Shown one piece after another: positions 54,126 through 61,219 of a stretch of DNA of 64,000 nt. The stretch's first letter is position 1; every line of letters starts with the position of its first letter. Made by a program: the position numbers and the translations under genes. Under the pieces are notes generated by a model. It saw nothing but the letters and a program-made list of their open reading frames with translations. It did no database searches and was not told where the DNA came from. Origin of the DNA: CAKSQF01 sp051867915 (GTDB lineage Bacteria; Bacillota; Clostridia; Oscillospirales; CAG-272); assembly GCA_051867915.1 (NCBI GenBank), contig JBJDZJ010000191.1, positions 1 to 64,000 of the forward strand. Direction: 5' to 3'.

Positions 54126-54815
54126 GTGAATCGACTGAAGCTCAGCGGAAACGCCCTGAAAATTCTTGCTCTGATTTCCATGACGCTGGATCATGTGGGA
54201 CTGCTTCTGCTCCATGACTATACGCCCTTTCGGATTATCGGACGGCTGGCCTTTCCCATTTTTGCCTATATGATCGCCGAAGGTTGCCGCTATACCCGAC
54301 ATAAGCTGAAGCATTTTCTGATGATTTTTCTGTTGGGACTTTGCTGTCAGGTTGTTTTGTGGAAGGTGAACGGAAGCCTGCATCAGGGAATTCTGATGAC
54401 CTTCTCCCTGTCGATTCTGCTGATCTATGCACTGCAATTTGCAAAAACGCATCCCAAAACGATGGCTGTTCTGCCCTTTCTTGGACTGCTTGCGGCGGTG
54501 ATTGTCCTGTGTCAGGTGGTTCCCCGATTCCTGCCGGGCACCGATTATGCCTTTGACTACCGCCTGTGCGGGATTCTCCTGCCGGTTCTGATCGCCATGT
54601 CCGATCATCGGCGGGAACAGCTGATTCTGTGCGCACTCGGGCTGGCGGTTCTCTGCCTGTACATCGGCGGCAGACAGTGGTGGTCGATGCTTGCCCTGAT
54701 TCCCATCGCCCTTTACAGCGGGGAAAAGGGAAAACTGCCGCTGAAATATCTCTTTTACATCTATTATCCGCTTCATCTTGCCGTGATCTACGGCATTTCC
54801 ATGCTGATGGGGTGA
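54126..54815 (+). CDS. TraX-family integral membrane protein
   Basis: A 229-residue polytopic membrane protein of the TraX family (named after an F-plasmid pilin acetyltransferase, but widespread in Firmicutes chromosomes). Seen: the start LKLSGNALKILALISMTLDHVG with the conserved Asp-His pair, then FRIIGRLAFPIFAYMIAEGCRYT, and the C-terminal YPLHLAVIYGI with its conserved His. Seven or eight helices are expected. It probably transfers acyl groups to surface molecules. GTG 54126 with AAGGAG; the longer frame from 53919 runs through the promoter. Its stop lies one base from the stop of the convergent permease. Confidence 0.88.
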   Translation: MNRLKLSGNALKILALISMTLDHVGLLLLHDYTPFRIIGRLAFPIFAYMIAEGCRYTRHKLKHFLMIFLLGLCCQVVLWKVNGSLHQGILMTFSLSILLIYALQFAKTHPKTMAVLPFLGLLAAVIVLCQVVPRFLPGTDYAFDYRLCGILLPVLIAMSDHRREQLILCALGLAVLCLYIGGRQWWSMLALIPIALYSGEKGKLPLKYLFYIYYPLHLAVIYGISMLMG

Positions 54816-54816
54816 C

Positions 54817-55962
54817 TCATCCCTCCATCATGACGCTTTTGATCGGGATTTTGCGGATCCGACGGGCGGCAAGGGCGATCAGCCCCTCATAAAGGGGAAT
54901 AAAGCAGAGGACGGTCAGGAAAAAGGCGGTCCAATCGAAGGAATAGGTCGGTACATTCTCAATTTCACGGAAGACCACATCCACCATGATCCGCAGAAGG
55001 GCGTATTGGTAGACCGTTCCGATGACAAATCCCCCGCAGGCGATGGGTCGGTAGCCGTTCAGAACGGCATGTCGGCACTCGGCGGGAGTATATCCGAACA
55101 GGGACATCATGGCGATGTCCTTTTCGCATTTTTTGAGAACGGTGACGGCAGACAGAATCAGAGCGGTAAAGGCCAGCGTCAGACCGATCACCAGAATCAT
55201 GACGCCGGCAAGAGGACTTGCCAGTTCGTCCATGGATGCCGACATCTGCATCATGGAGGAAAAGCAGAAGGCGGCAAAGCCCATGAGAAAGGCCATGGCT
55301 TTTCGGCTTCTGAGAACCGCAGAGCGCATTTCCTTCAGAAACGGACGGTTCTTCTCCTTTTGATGCTTCCTTGCCCGAGACGGGCGGGTATCCCGATCGC
55401 ACAGCATACTCAGCGGGGAGCAGCGCAGTCTGCGCAGGGCGCACAGGATGGACAGCAGGGAGAAGAACAGGGTGGGAAGAATCACCAGCAGGAAAAGCAG
55501 GGAAGGGTGAAAGGCAATGCCGATGTCGGGCAGAAATCCATCCTTGTTCTGGACCTCGTAAAATTCGGGCATCAGCAGAAAGGATGCGCCGAATCCCGGC
55601 AGTGCGCCCATAAGGACGCTGATTCCGAAAACGGAAAAATTCACGGCGATCCGCAGATTTCCGTATCCGAATGCCTTCATCAGCCCGATCTCCCGTTTTC
55701 GGCTCTCCACCGAATCCCGGACATAGAAGATCAAAAGAACCGCCGAGGTCGCCAGAAGACAGCCGCCGCTGACGGCGGCGACCACTTTGGCGGTGGACAG
55801 CTGGGCGTCATAAAAGACAACGGAGGCGTCGGTCAGCATCTGCCGATCGACGGCAGAAAGGTCTGTGTAAAAGTTCAGAAACAGGGTGCAGACGAAGACC
55901 GCACAGAAGGCGATCATCGAGATTCCGATCGGCTTTGCACCCTCCCTGAATCGGATCATCAT
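54817..55962 (-). CDS. FtsX-like ABC transporter permease
   Basis: A 381-residue permease with two compact FtsX units. The first has a membrane helix, a very short external segment and the coupling motif REIGLMKAFGYGNLRI; the second, from about residue 215, has the related EKDIAMMSLFGYTPAECR. The external domains are far smaller than in MacB or LolCE types, which suggests a peptide or antibiotic exporter/sensor type. It is the last gene of the tetR-ATPase-permease operon, 37 bases after the ATPase. AAAGGAGGG precedes the ATG. Confidence 0.85.
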   Translation of the reverse strand: MMIRFREGAKPIGISMIAFCAVFVCTLFLNFYTDLSAVDRQMLTDASVVFYDAQLSTAKVVAAVSGGCLLATSAVLLIFYVRDSVESRKREIGLMKAFGYGNLRIAVNFSVFGISVLMGALPGFGASFLLMPEFYEVQNKDGFLPDIGIAFHPSLLFLLVILPTLFFSLLSILCALRRLRCSPLSMLCDRDTRPSRARKHQKEKNRPFLKEMRSAVLRSRKAMAFLMGFAAFCFSSMMQMSASMDELASPLAGVMILVIGLTLAFTALILSAVTVLKKCEKDIAMMSLFGYTPAECRHAVLNGYRPIACGGFVIGTVYQYALLRIMVDVVFREIENVPTYSFDWTAFFLTVLCFIPLYEGLIALAARRIRKIPIKSVMMEG

Positions 55963-55999
55963 ACGGGAAATCCCTCCTTTGTGTTGTGATGGGGCAAAA

Positions 56000-56692
56000 C
56001 TACCATCCGATTTCGTAGGCCGACATGGGGGAGGGATTCTCCCGGATCCCCACGATTTTGCCGCTGTTCATCCTGAGAACGGTGTCCGCCATGTTCTCGA
56101 TGTTTTGATTGTGGGTAACCATGACGGCGGTGAATATCCGACAGGACTGAAGACGGGCCAGATAGTCCAGCAGATTCCGTCCGGTTGCCTCATCCAGCGC
56201 ACCGGTGGGTTCATCCAGAAAGAGAATCTGCGGATTTTTCGCCAACGCTCTTGCCACGGCGACCCTCTGCTGTTCTCCGCCGCTGAGCTGATCGGGATAG
56301 AGATCCGCCTTGTCGGCAAGACCGACGGCGTCGAGAAGGGGCAGAAAGTCCCGATTGCCCGCCAGATCGGCGGCCAGTCGGATGTTTTGACGGATGCTCA
56401 GGTCGGGTAACAGATAGTACTGTTGGAAAACATATCCCACCTGTTTTCTGCGGAAGGCGGTCAGCTCCCTGTCCGACAGTCCGGCGATGTCATAACCGTC
56501 GTAGGTCACCGATCCGCTGTCGGGACGCTCCAGACCGGACAGAAGATACAGAAGGGTGGTTTTTCCCGATCCCGAGGCACCGCACAGGACAGTCAGCTTG
56601 CCGTCCGGAATTTGCAGGCTGATGTTGTGGAGAATCTCGGTGCGGTTTCTCCCGTTTTGATAGGATTTTGTGACATTTTTCACTTCAATCAT
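56000..56692 (-). CDS. ABC transporter ATP-binding protein (MacB/LolD type)
   Basis: A 230-residue ATPase: Walker A GASGSGKTT, Q-loop VGYVFQQYYLLPDLS, signature LSGGEQQR, Walker B ILFLDEPTGALD and the switch His in MVTHNQ. The Q-loop and signature are of the LolD/MacB class that works with FtsX-like permeases, matching the gene downstream. It overlaps the preceding tetR by eight bases, so its synthesis is coupled to the repressor. Confidence 0.93.
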   Translation of the reverse strand: MIEVKNVTKSYQNGRNRTEILHNISLQIPDGKLTVLCGASGSGKTTLLYLLSGLERPDSGSVTYDGYDIAGLSDRELTAFRRKQVGYVFQQYYLLPDLSIRQNIRLAADLAGNRDFLPLLDAVGLADKADLYPDQLSGGEQQRVAVARALAKNPQILFLDEPTGALDEATGRNLLDYLARLQSCRIFTAVMVTHNQNIENMADTVLRMNSGKIVGIRENPSPMSAYEIGW

Positions 56693-57275
56693 GGTTGGAT
56701 TCCTCTTCTTCCGATTTGATCTGTTTTATCAGCGCCGTAAAGACCCGTGTCAGCATGGCGCTGATCTCTTCGTCGGTAAGGGAGCAGGCGCCCGACCTAC
56801 GGAGGACGGCGATGCCGTGGGTGTAGATCCAAAGATGGCGGTACAGCTCCGATGCGGCAGACTCCGACAGTCGGTAATCGTTTCTTATGGAGGACAGGAT
56901 TTCGGAGTAATGTTCCTCAATGATTGGCAGAATCCCTTCGATGGAGGGACTGTCCTTCTGCCCTCTGACGAACAGCAGTCCGAACAGCATGGGTTCCTCT
57001 CCGGCAAATCGGATGTACTGCTCGCCAACGCCCTTGAAGGCGGGACTTTGGGCAAGACCCCGACGGACATATTCGCCGTAGATTTTGCGGGCGGCGGCAA
57101 GGACGCCGTCCATAACCTCCTCCATCCCGGAAAACAGGGTGAAAATCGGGCGGGGCGAACTGCCGAGTTCTTCTGCCAGTCCCCGGGCGGTCAGTGCGTC
57201 CGCTCCCTGCTTTCGGACCAGCTCCAGTGCGCAGGCAATGACCTGCTCTTTTGTAAATTTTGCTTTCGGCGGCAT
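56685..57275 (-). CDS. TetR/AcrR family regulator of the ABC exporter
   Basis: A 196-residue regulator with the TetR helix-turn-helix FTKEQVIACALELVRKQGADALTARGLAEELGSSPRPIFTLF split over residues 7-50. The ligand domain (about 70-190) resembles the Firmicutes TetR group with MEEVMDGVLAAARKIYGEYVRRG. First gene of the three-gene operon; two tandem palindromes lie at its own transcription start, so autorepression relieved by a transported compound is likely. ATG 57275 follows AAAGGAG; the upstream frame to 57347 overlaps the promoter. Confidence 0.9.
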   Translation of the reverse strand: MPPKAKFTKEQVIACALELVRKQGADALTARGLAEELGSSPRPIFTLFSGMEEVMDGVLAAARKIYGEYVRRGLAQSPAFKGVGEQYIRFAGEEPMLFGLLFVRGQKDSPSIEGILPIIEEHYSEILSSIRNDYRLSESAASELYRHLWIYTHGIAVLRRSGACSLTDEEISAMLTRVFTALIKQIKSEEEESNHD

Positions 57276-57289
57276 GGCTTCTCCTTTCA

Positions 57290-57317
57290 AAAACAAGCGT
57301 TTTAAAACAACTGTTTT
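57290..57317. promoter_or_regulatory. Tandem TetR operator candidates
   Basis: Two adjacent 14-base palindromes AAAAC-N4-GTTTT at 57290-57303 and 57304-57317, directly downstream of the -10 and over the transcription start. The 14-base phasing (just over one helical turn) would put two dimers on nearly the same face. Confidence 0.7.
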
Positions 57318-57318
57318 T

Positions 57319-57347
57319 ATTATACACTCATAAAACGGCATTGTCAA
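57319..57347 (-). promoter_or_regulatory. Consensus promoter of the tetR-ABC operon
   Basis: Minus strand TTGACA (57342-57347), 17 bp, TATAAT (57319-57324). Confidence 0.88.
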
Positions 57348-57459
57348 TAGGGAAAGAGAAAAACGGGCGTATTTTTTTTGCCTGTCGGGATTTTGCGGAT
57401 CCGGTCTGCGACGGATGCGAATAAAATTTTATTAAAAAAATATTTTTTTGAAAAAAGGG

Positions 57460-57488
57460 TAGGAATTTTTTCGTTTCGATTGTATAAT
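57460..57488 (+). promoter_or_regulatory. Possible promoter of the sigma factor operon
   Basis: A perfect TATAAT at 57483-57488; the hexamer 17 bp upstream is TAGGAA, unlike the sigma-A -35 but like the GGAA of ECF promoters. A pure A/T tract of about 30 bases just upstream could be an UP element. Autoregulation by the encoded sigma factor is possible. Confidence 0.4.
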
Positions 57489-57536
57489 GGATGAAAGGAT
57501 AACGGTACCAAATCTTTTCTGATCGGAGAAACCCAT

Positions 57537-58127
57537 ATGGAAAATGGCGAAAGTAGCTACCGCCGTTTCCTGGACGGAGAGGAATCGGCCTTTGATGAGG
57601 TCGTGAAGCTCTATCTGGATAATCTGATTTTTTTCATCAACCGATATGTCGGCGATACCATGTCGGCGGAAGACCTGGCGATCGACACCCTGACGGAACT
57701 GGTGATTCATCCCCACCGATACGATTTCAAAAGGCCGCTGAAGACCTATCTGTTCGCCATCGGAAAAAACAAGGCGATCAATTATCTAAAACGGCACCGA
57801 CGGGTCGAATACACCGAAAATCCCGACAGTTTTGCCGATCTTGCCTCATTGGAGAACAGCGTCCTTGCCGATGAGCGACAGCGGGCGGTCAACCGCGCGC
57901 TGGACAGGTTGCCCGACGATATGCGGATCTGCGTGCATCTGATCTATTTTGAAAATCTCTCCTATAAGGATGCGGCGTCGGTGATGAAGAAGAATGTCAA
58001 GCAGATAGACAATCTGTTGTATCGGGCGAAGAACCGTCTTCGTCAGATGCTGTCCACCGAAAACATTCGGCTCTCCGAACCGTTTTCGGACATAGGGAAC
58101 CAAGCGAAAGGCGAGACAATGAAATGA
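57537..58127 (+). CDS. ECF-type RNA polymerase sigma factor
   Basis: A 196-residue sigma-70 family factor containing only regions 2 and 4. Region 2 spans SAFDEVVKLYLDNLIFFI through AEDLAIDTLTELV and TYLFAIGKNKAINYLKR (about 16-85); region 4 is ALDRLPDDMRICVHLIYFENLSYKDAASVMKKNVKQIDNLLYRAKNRLRQ (about 120-172). It would direct polymerase to a small regulon in response to an envelope signal. Its stop overlaps the start of the next gene (ATGA), a usual layout for a sigma/anti-sigma pair. Confidence 0.9.
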   Translation: MENGESSYRRFLDGEESAFDEVVKLYLDNLIFFINRYVGDTMSAEDLAIDTLTELVIHPHRYDFKRPLKTYLFAIGKNKAINYLKRHRRVEYTENPDSFADLASLENSVLADERQRAVNRALDRLPDDMRICVHLIYFENLSYKDAASVMKKNVKQIDNLLYRAKNRLRQMLSTENIRLSEPFSDIGNQAKGETMK

Positions 58128-58840
58128 GACGAACACAGGAGGAAATCTGTGCGGAGATCCGACGGCGACGGGATCTGTACAGAGAAAAAAAGCGCAGGCA
58201 GAAGCGAATCCTGATGACCACTCTGCCGGTGGTCTGCCTGGCTGTTGTGATGGCAGGGGGACTTTGGAAAATTGCCGCTCCGTGCATACTGTCGGATCAT
58301 ATTGGGGAGTCGACCACCGCCGCTTTTGACGGAGACTGTCAGGCAGTTTCAACCATGAAAACCGCTTTGGACGCCCCCGGCGAGGCACTGCCCCAACCGA
58401 CTTCGGACGGTACGGATGGCGAAGTGCCGGAACCGGTCGGTCCGTCAGAATCGGGAGATGTCTCCGATTCCGATCCCACAGGGGGGTTGGAGGGGGAAGA
58501 AATGACCTTTGAAGATCTGCTGATGCAGTGGGACTGCGTTTCGAAAATGAGCCTGACCGATTACCGCATCGGACGGTCGGAAACCCTTGAGGGAACAGTC
58601 TGTCAGGAGCTTCTGGAGGAGGTTCTGTATCCCGTTTTGATCCGTTCAACCGTCGGGGAATTTGATCCGTCACTCTGTTTTGCGGAGTTGATTCTGACTC
58701 TGTACGATGGCGGGAGTCTGACGGTATCCTTCTATGAAGACGGCGGACTTACTCTGGACGGGGAACCGTTTCAGACCGACGCCGAGGGAATGGCACAGAT
58801 TGGCAAACTGGCGGACTCGGTATTCGAACAGAACGGCTGA
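58124..58840 (+). CDS. Single-pass membrane protein, probable anti-sigma partner
   Basis: A 238-residue protein: a charged cytoplasmic N terminus of about 28 residues (EEICAEIRRRRDLYREKKRRQKR), one membrane helix (about 30-50), a Ser/Pro/Glu/Gly-rich spacer (about 60-120) and a compact C-terminal domain of about 110 residues outside. No zinc anti-sigma motif is visible, so the role rests on coupling to the sigma factor and topology. The short N terminus would have to hold the sigma factor. A possible alternative is a target lipoprotein-like sensor. ATGA overlap with the upstream stop sets the start. Confidence 0.65.
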   Translation: MRRTQEEICAEIRRRRDLYREKKRRQKRILMTTLPVVCLAVVMAGGLWKIAAPCILSDHIGESTTAAFDGDCQAVSTMKTALDAPGEALPQPTSDGTDGEVPEPVGPSESGDVSDSDPTGGLEGEEMTFEDLLMQWDCVSKMSLTDYRIGRSETLEGTVCQELLEEVLYPVLIRSTVGEFDPSLCFAELILTLYDGGSLTVSFYEDGGLTLDGEPFQTDAEGMAQIGKLADSVFEQNG

Positions 58841-58953
58841 ATCCGTATGAAAGGTGGAAAAGTTTTTGCCTTGGCAGTTCCCGCAACTGCCAGTCCGGAA
58901 AAGCCGGAACCGGCTCCAAACTTTCGCAATATTTGAAAGGAATGGTCATAACA

Positions 58954-60285
58954 ATGAAACATCAACTGTTGAAAAGCACCGTCAGCACACTTTTGTGCGG
59001 CATCCTGCTGTCTGGACTTGCCGCCTGCGATGATGTCGAAGAGACTCAGACAACCCAAACCCAAACCGATCTTCTGATCGGAGCACTGCCTCCGGTCGAG
59101 GTTATTCGGGCAAAGAATCTGACCGAAGAGATTCAATCCTATTTGGGTCTGGCGCCTTTCGAACCTAGCGAGGAGTTTGTCAGCGCACAGGCCAAATTTG
59201 CGGTGGAACTGTTTCAAAACAGCTATCAAAGCGGAGAAAATACCCTGATTTCGCCCCTGTCCGCCATGCTGGCTCTTGCCATGACGGCAAACGGGGCGGC
59301 AGGCGAGACTCAAAGACAGATGCTGGAGGTCCTTTCCGACGGGATGGGCCGGAAGGCGTTCAATGAACAGATTTATAGTTACCGGGTCCGTCTTCCGGAA
59401 AATGATCGGGTCAAGCTGACCCTCGCCGACAGCATCTGGCTTCGGGACCGGGAAGACTTTTCGGTGAAGGAGAGCTTCCTGTATGATCTGGTGGGCTATT
59501 TCAATGCAGAGGCATTTTTGGCGCCCTTCGACGACGGGACCCTTGAGGACATCAACCTTTGGATCAAACAGAACACAGGCGGGCTGATTGAAAATGCGTT
59601 GGATAGAATTGACACCGACACCTTGCTCTATCTCATCAATACCCTGTATTTTGATGCTGAGTGGGCAGAGCCATATACCGAAAACGCAGTTCAGAAAGGA
59701 ACCTTTACCAACCGGGACGGAAGCCAAGTGACGGCAGATTTCATGCACTCACAGGAGTGGAGCTATCTGTGCGACGGCACCTTTGAGGGATTTTCAAAGA
59801 ACTATGCCGGCGGTGACTACTCCTTTGTGGCGCTTCTTCCTGTAGACGGGTCGGGTACCGACCCGGATGCCGGTCTTGCCGACCTCACAGGGGAGAAATT
59901 GCAGTCCCTTCTGTCCTGTGCCAAGAGGGAGAAGGTCATCGCCGCCCTGCCGAAATTCAGCGTGGATTTCTCTGTGCTGCTCAACGATGCCCTTATTCAG
60001 ATGGGAATGTCCGACGCCTTTAACTCCTCAGCCGCCGATTTTTCGGCAATGTCGGACCGTGATCTGTATATCGGTCGGGTTATTCACAAAACCCACATCA
60101 CGGTAGCCGAGCAGGGAACCGTAGCGGGAGCGGTTACCATTGTGGAAATGGACGAAGAATGTGTGGATGATCCGGATGAGGTGGTCCACGAGATCACGCT
60201 GGATCGCCCGTTTGTCTACCTGATCGTGGACAATCACACCAATCTCCCGATCTTTATGGGTGTTATGAACCAAATGGAAGGATAA
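58954..60285 (+). CDS. Serpin-family serine protease inhibitor lipoprotein
   Basis: A 443-residue lipoprotein (LSGLAAC, Cys25) with a short Gln/Thr tether and a full serpin domain: NTLISPLSAMLALAMTANGA, INTLYFDAEW, the hinge EQGTVAGAVT (P17 Glu386, P15 Gly388, P14 Thr389) and the closing RPFVYLIVDNHTNLPIFMG. The small-residue hinge predicts a working, inhibitory serpin. Counting from the hinge puts P1 at Glu402 (P1' Cys403), an uncommon acidic site. Serpins are known from gut Clostridia such as Eubacterium siraeum. Anchored outside, it may protect the cell from host or its own proteases. ATG 58954 gives the best signal peptide. Confidence 0.93.
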   Translation: MKHQLLKSTVSTLLCGILLSGLAACDDVEETQTTQTQTDLLIGALPPVEVIRAKNLTEEIQSYLGLAPFEPSEEFVSAQAKFAVELFQNSYQSGENTLISPLSAMLALAMTANGAAGETQRQMLEVLSDGMGRKAFNEQIYSYRVRLPENDRVKLTLADSIWLRDREDFSVKESFLYDLVGYFNAEAFLAPFDDGTLEDINLWIKQNTGGLIENALDRIDTDTLLYLINTLYFDAEWAEPYTENAVQKGTFTNRDGSQVTADFMHSQEWSYLCDGTFEGFSKNYAGGDYSFVALLPVDGSGTDPDAGLADLTGEKLQSLLSCAKREKVIAALPKFSVDFSVLLNDALIQMGMSDAFNSSAADFSAMSDRDLYIGRVIHKTHITVAEQGTVAGAVTIVEMDEECVDDPDEVVHEITLDRPFVYLIVDNHTNLPIFMGVMNQMEG

Positions 60286-60289
60286 AGAC

Positions 60290-60324
60290 CTTTCACCCCG
60301 GACAGATTATGTCCGGGGTGAAAG
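60290..60324 (+). terminator. Strong stem-loop after the serpin gene
   Basis: A perfect 15 bp stem (60290-60304 with 60310-60324) and GATTA loop, but only three T residues after. It may terminate partly and let some transcripts reach the small gene that follows. Confidence 0.6.
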
Positions 60325-60329
60325 TTTGG

Positions 60330-60536
60330 ATGCGGTATGAAAATCTTTGTGCGCTGATCAGGGGCAGTTCGGGGAGCCGACGGTTCTTCTTTACGCTGTC
60401 CGTGGAGGATCAGCTTGCCATGCAGTCCTACGGCGATTTTATCCATACGGCGGAGGATCTGCATCGCTATGCCGATGCGGCAAAGGAGGATCGCCGCCGC
60501 AGAAGGCTGTCGGGATATTGTGACAGGGAGCAATAA
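60330..60536 (+). CDS. Small conserved-looking cytoplasmic protein of unknown function
   Basis: 68 residues from ATG 60330 (an ATG at 60309 lies inside the hairpin). The pattern FFFTLSVEDQLAMQSYGDFIHTAEDLHRYADA resembles short Firmicutes proteins with a 'LP..VQ...I.s.eeL..yA' core that are predicted to be two or three helices. No function is known. It has no clear promoter or ribosome binding site and probably depends on read-through from the serpin gene. Confidence 0.5.
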   Translation: MRYENLCALIRGSSGSRRFFFTLSVEDQLAMQSYGDFIHTAEDLHRYADAAKEDRRRRRLSGYCDREQ

Positions 60537-60587
60537 CAAGAACTGCCCGAAAAGGGAAACACAGACGGATATGCTCGAAGCGGGAGG

Positions 60588-60617
60588 AGACCTTCGTCGG
60601 TTTTCCGACGAAGGTCT
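60588..60617. terminator. Stem-loop between convergent small genes
   Basis: A perfect 13 bp stem (60588-60600 with 60605-60617) and TTTT loop. Tails are only moderately T-rich (TCCTTATTT on the plus strand). Probably a bidirectional terminator. Confidence 0.55.
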
Positions 60618-60620
60618 TCC

Positions 60621-60875
60621 TTATTTCCGAAAGCCGAACAGTCCCTTTTTCTCGTAAGGCTCCTTGGTGACGCCGATCAGACGGTATCCGATTTTCTCCA
60701 GCGCCGAGCGGAGCGTTTCTTCATCCACATCCTGTTCGCACAGGATCACCGTCTCCCCCTTGCTGTGGGACGAAGTCACCTTCTTCACCTTAAGGGCATT
60801 GCGAACGGCGTCGTTTACATGGGATTCGCACATGGGACACATCATCCCGTCGATTTTGAGTACGATCTTTTTCAT
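60621..60875 (-). CDS. Heavy-metal-associated (HMA) domain protein
   Basis: An 84-residue HMA protein with the ferredoxin-like fold of CopZ-type metal chaperones. MKKIVLKIDGMMCPMCESHV carries the CxxC metal site, with Met and Pro around it in place of the classic T-C-x-x-C. The tail (YEKKGLFGFRK) is short and basic. No P-type ATPase is adjacent. A palindromic operator at the transcription start suggests metal- or redox-responsive control. ATG 60875 has AAGGAGG nine bases upstream; the ORF extension to 60905 overlaps the operator. Confidence 0.88.
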   Translation of the reverse strand: MKKIVLKIDGMMCPMCESHVNDAVRNALKVKKVTSSHSKGETVILCEQDVDEETLRSALEKIGYRLIGVTKEPYEKKGLFGFRK

Positions 60876-60894
60876 CGGTTGGTTCCTCCTTATT

Positions 60895-60912
60895 TTAGTT
60901 AGCATTAACTAA
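60895..60912. promoter_or_regulatory. Palindromic operator of the HMA gene
   Basis: TTAGTTA-GCAT-TAACTAA, a perfect 7-4-7 dyad covering the predicted transcription start. The layout resembles DtxR/IdeR-type iron or manganese boxes (TTAGGTTAG..), although the outer spacing differs. Confidence 0.6.
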
Positions 60913-60917
60913 CCTAT

Positions 60918-60946
60918 GTTTTACCACATTCGGCGGGAAAAGTCAA
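60918..60946 (-). promoter_or_regulatory. Promoter of the HMA gene
   Basis: Minus strand -35 TTGACT (60941-60946), 17 bp, -10 TAAAAC (60918-60923). Confidence 0.65.
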
Positions 60947-61052
60947 GAGGATTCGCGAAATTTTCTGCAGAAAATCCGAAACGGTTCGCCCGGCTTGACA
61001 ATCACCGCCCGATGGCGGGGCTCCCGTTATAAACAAATTCACAAGATTCCTC

Positions 61053-61081
61053 TTGCAATCGCGCGAAAAGTATGATATAAT
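61053..61081 (+). promoter_or_regulatory. Upstream promoter of the GH92 gene
   Basis: TTGCAA (61053-61058), 17 bp, TATAAT (61076-61081); leader about 130 bases. Confidence 0.65.
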
Positions 61082-61174
61082 CATTTCAAAACCCGATTTC
61101 GCCGTTCCGACCGATAATGTGGGGATTTTTGAGCCTGAATCCGCTATTTTTGAATGGATTTGAAGGCGTAAAAC

Positions 61175-61183
61175 TGGTATAAT
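61175..61183 (+). promoter_or_regulatory. Second, extended -10 promoter of the GH92 gene
   Basis: TGG followed by TATAAT (61178-61183) forms an extended -10; no good -35 is present. Leader about 30 bases. Two promoters may serve different conditions. Confidence 0.5.
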
Positions 61184-61219
61184 AGAAACACTGTAATTCA
61201 ATGCGAAAGGAACCTGTCT

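Larger units (their letters stand above)
60876..61219. other. Divergent intergenic region between the HMA and GH92 genes
   Basis: This 344-base gap contains the HMA promoter and palindromic operator, a strong plus-strand promoter at 61053-61081 and an extended -10 at 61175-61183 for the GH92 gene. No gene was found in it. Confidence 0.7.
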
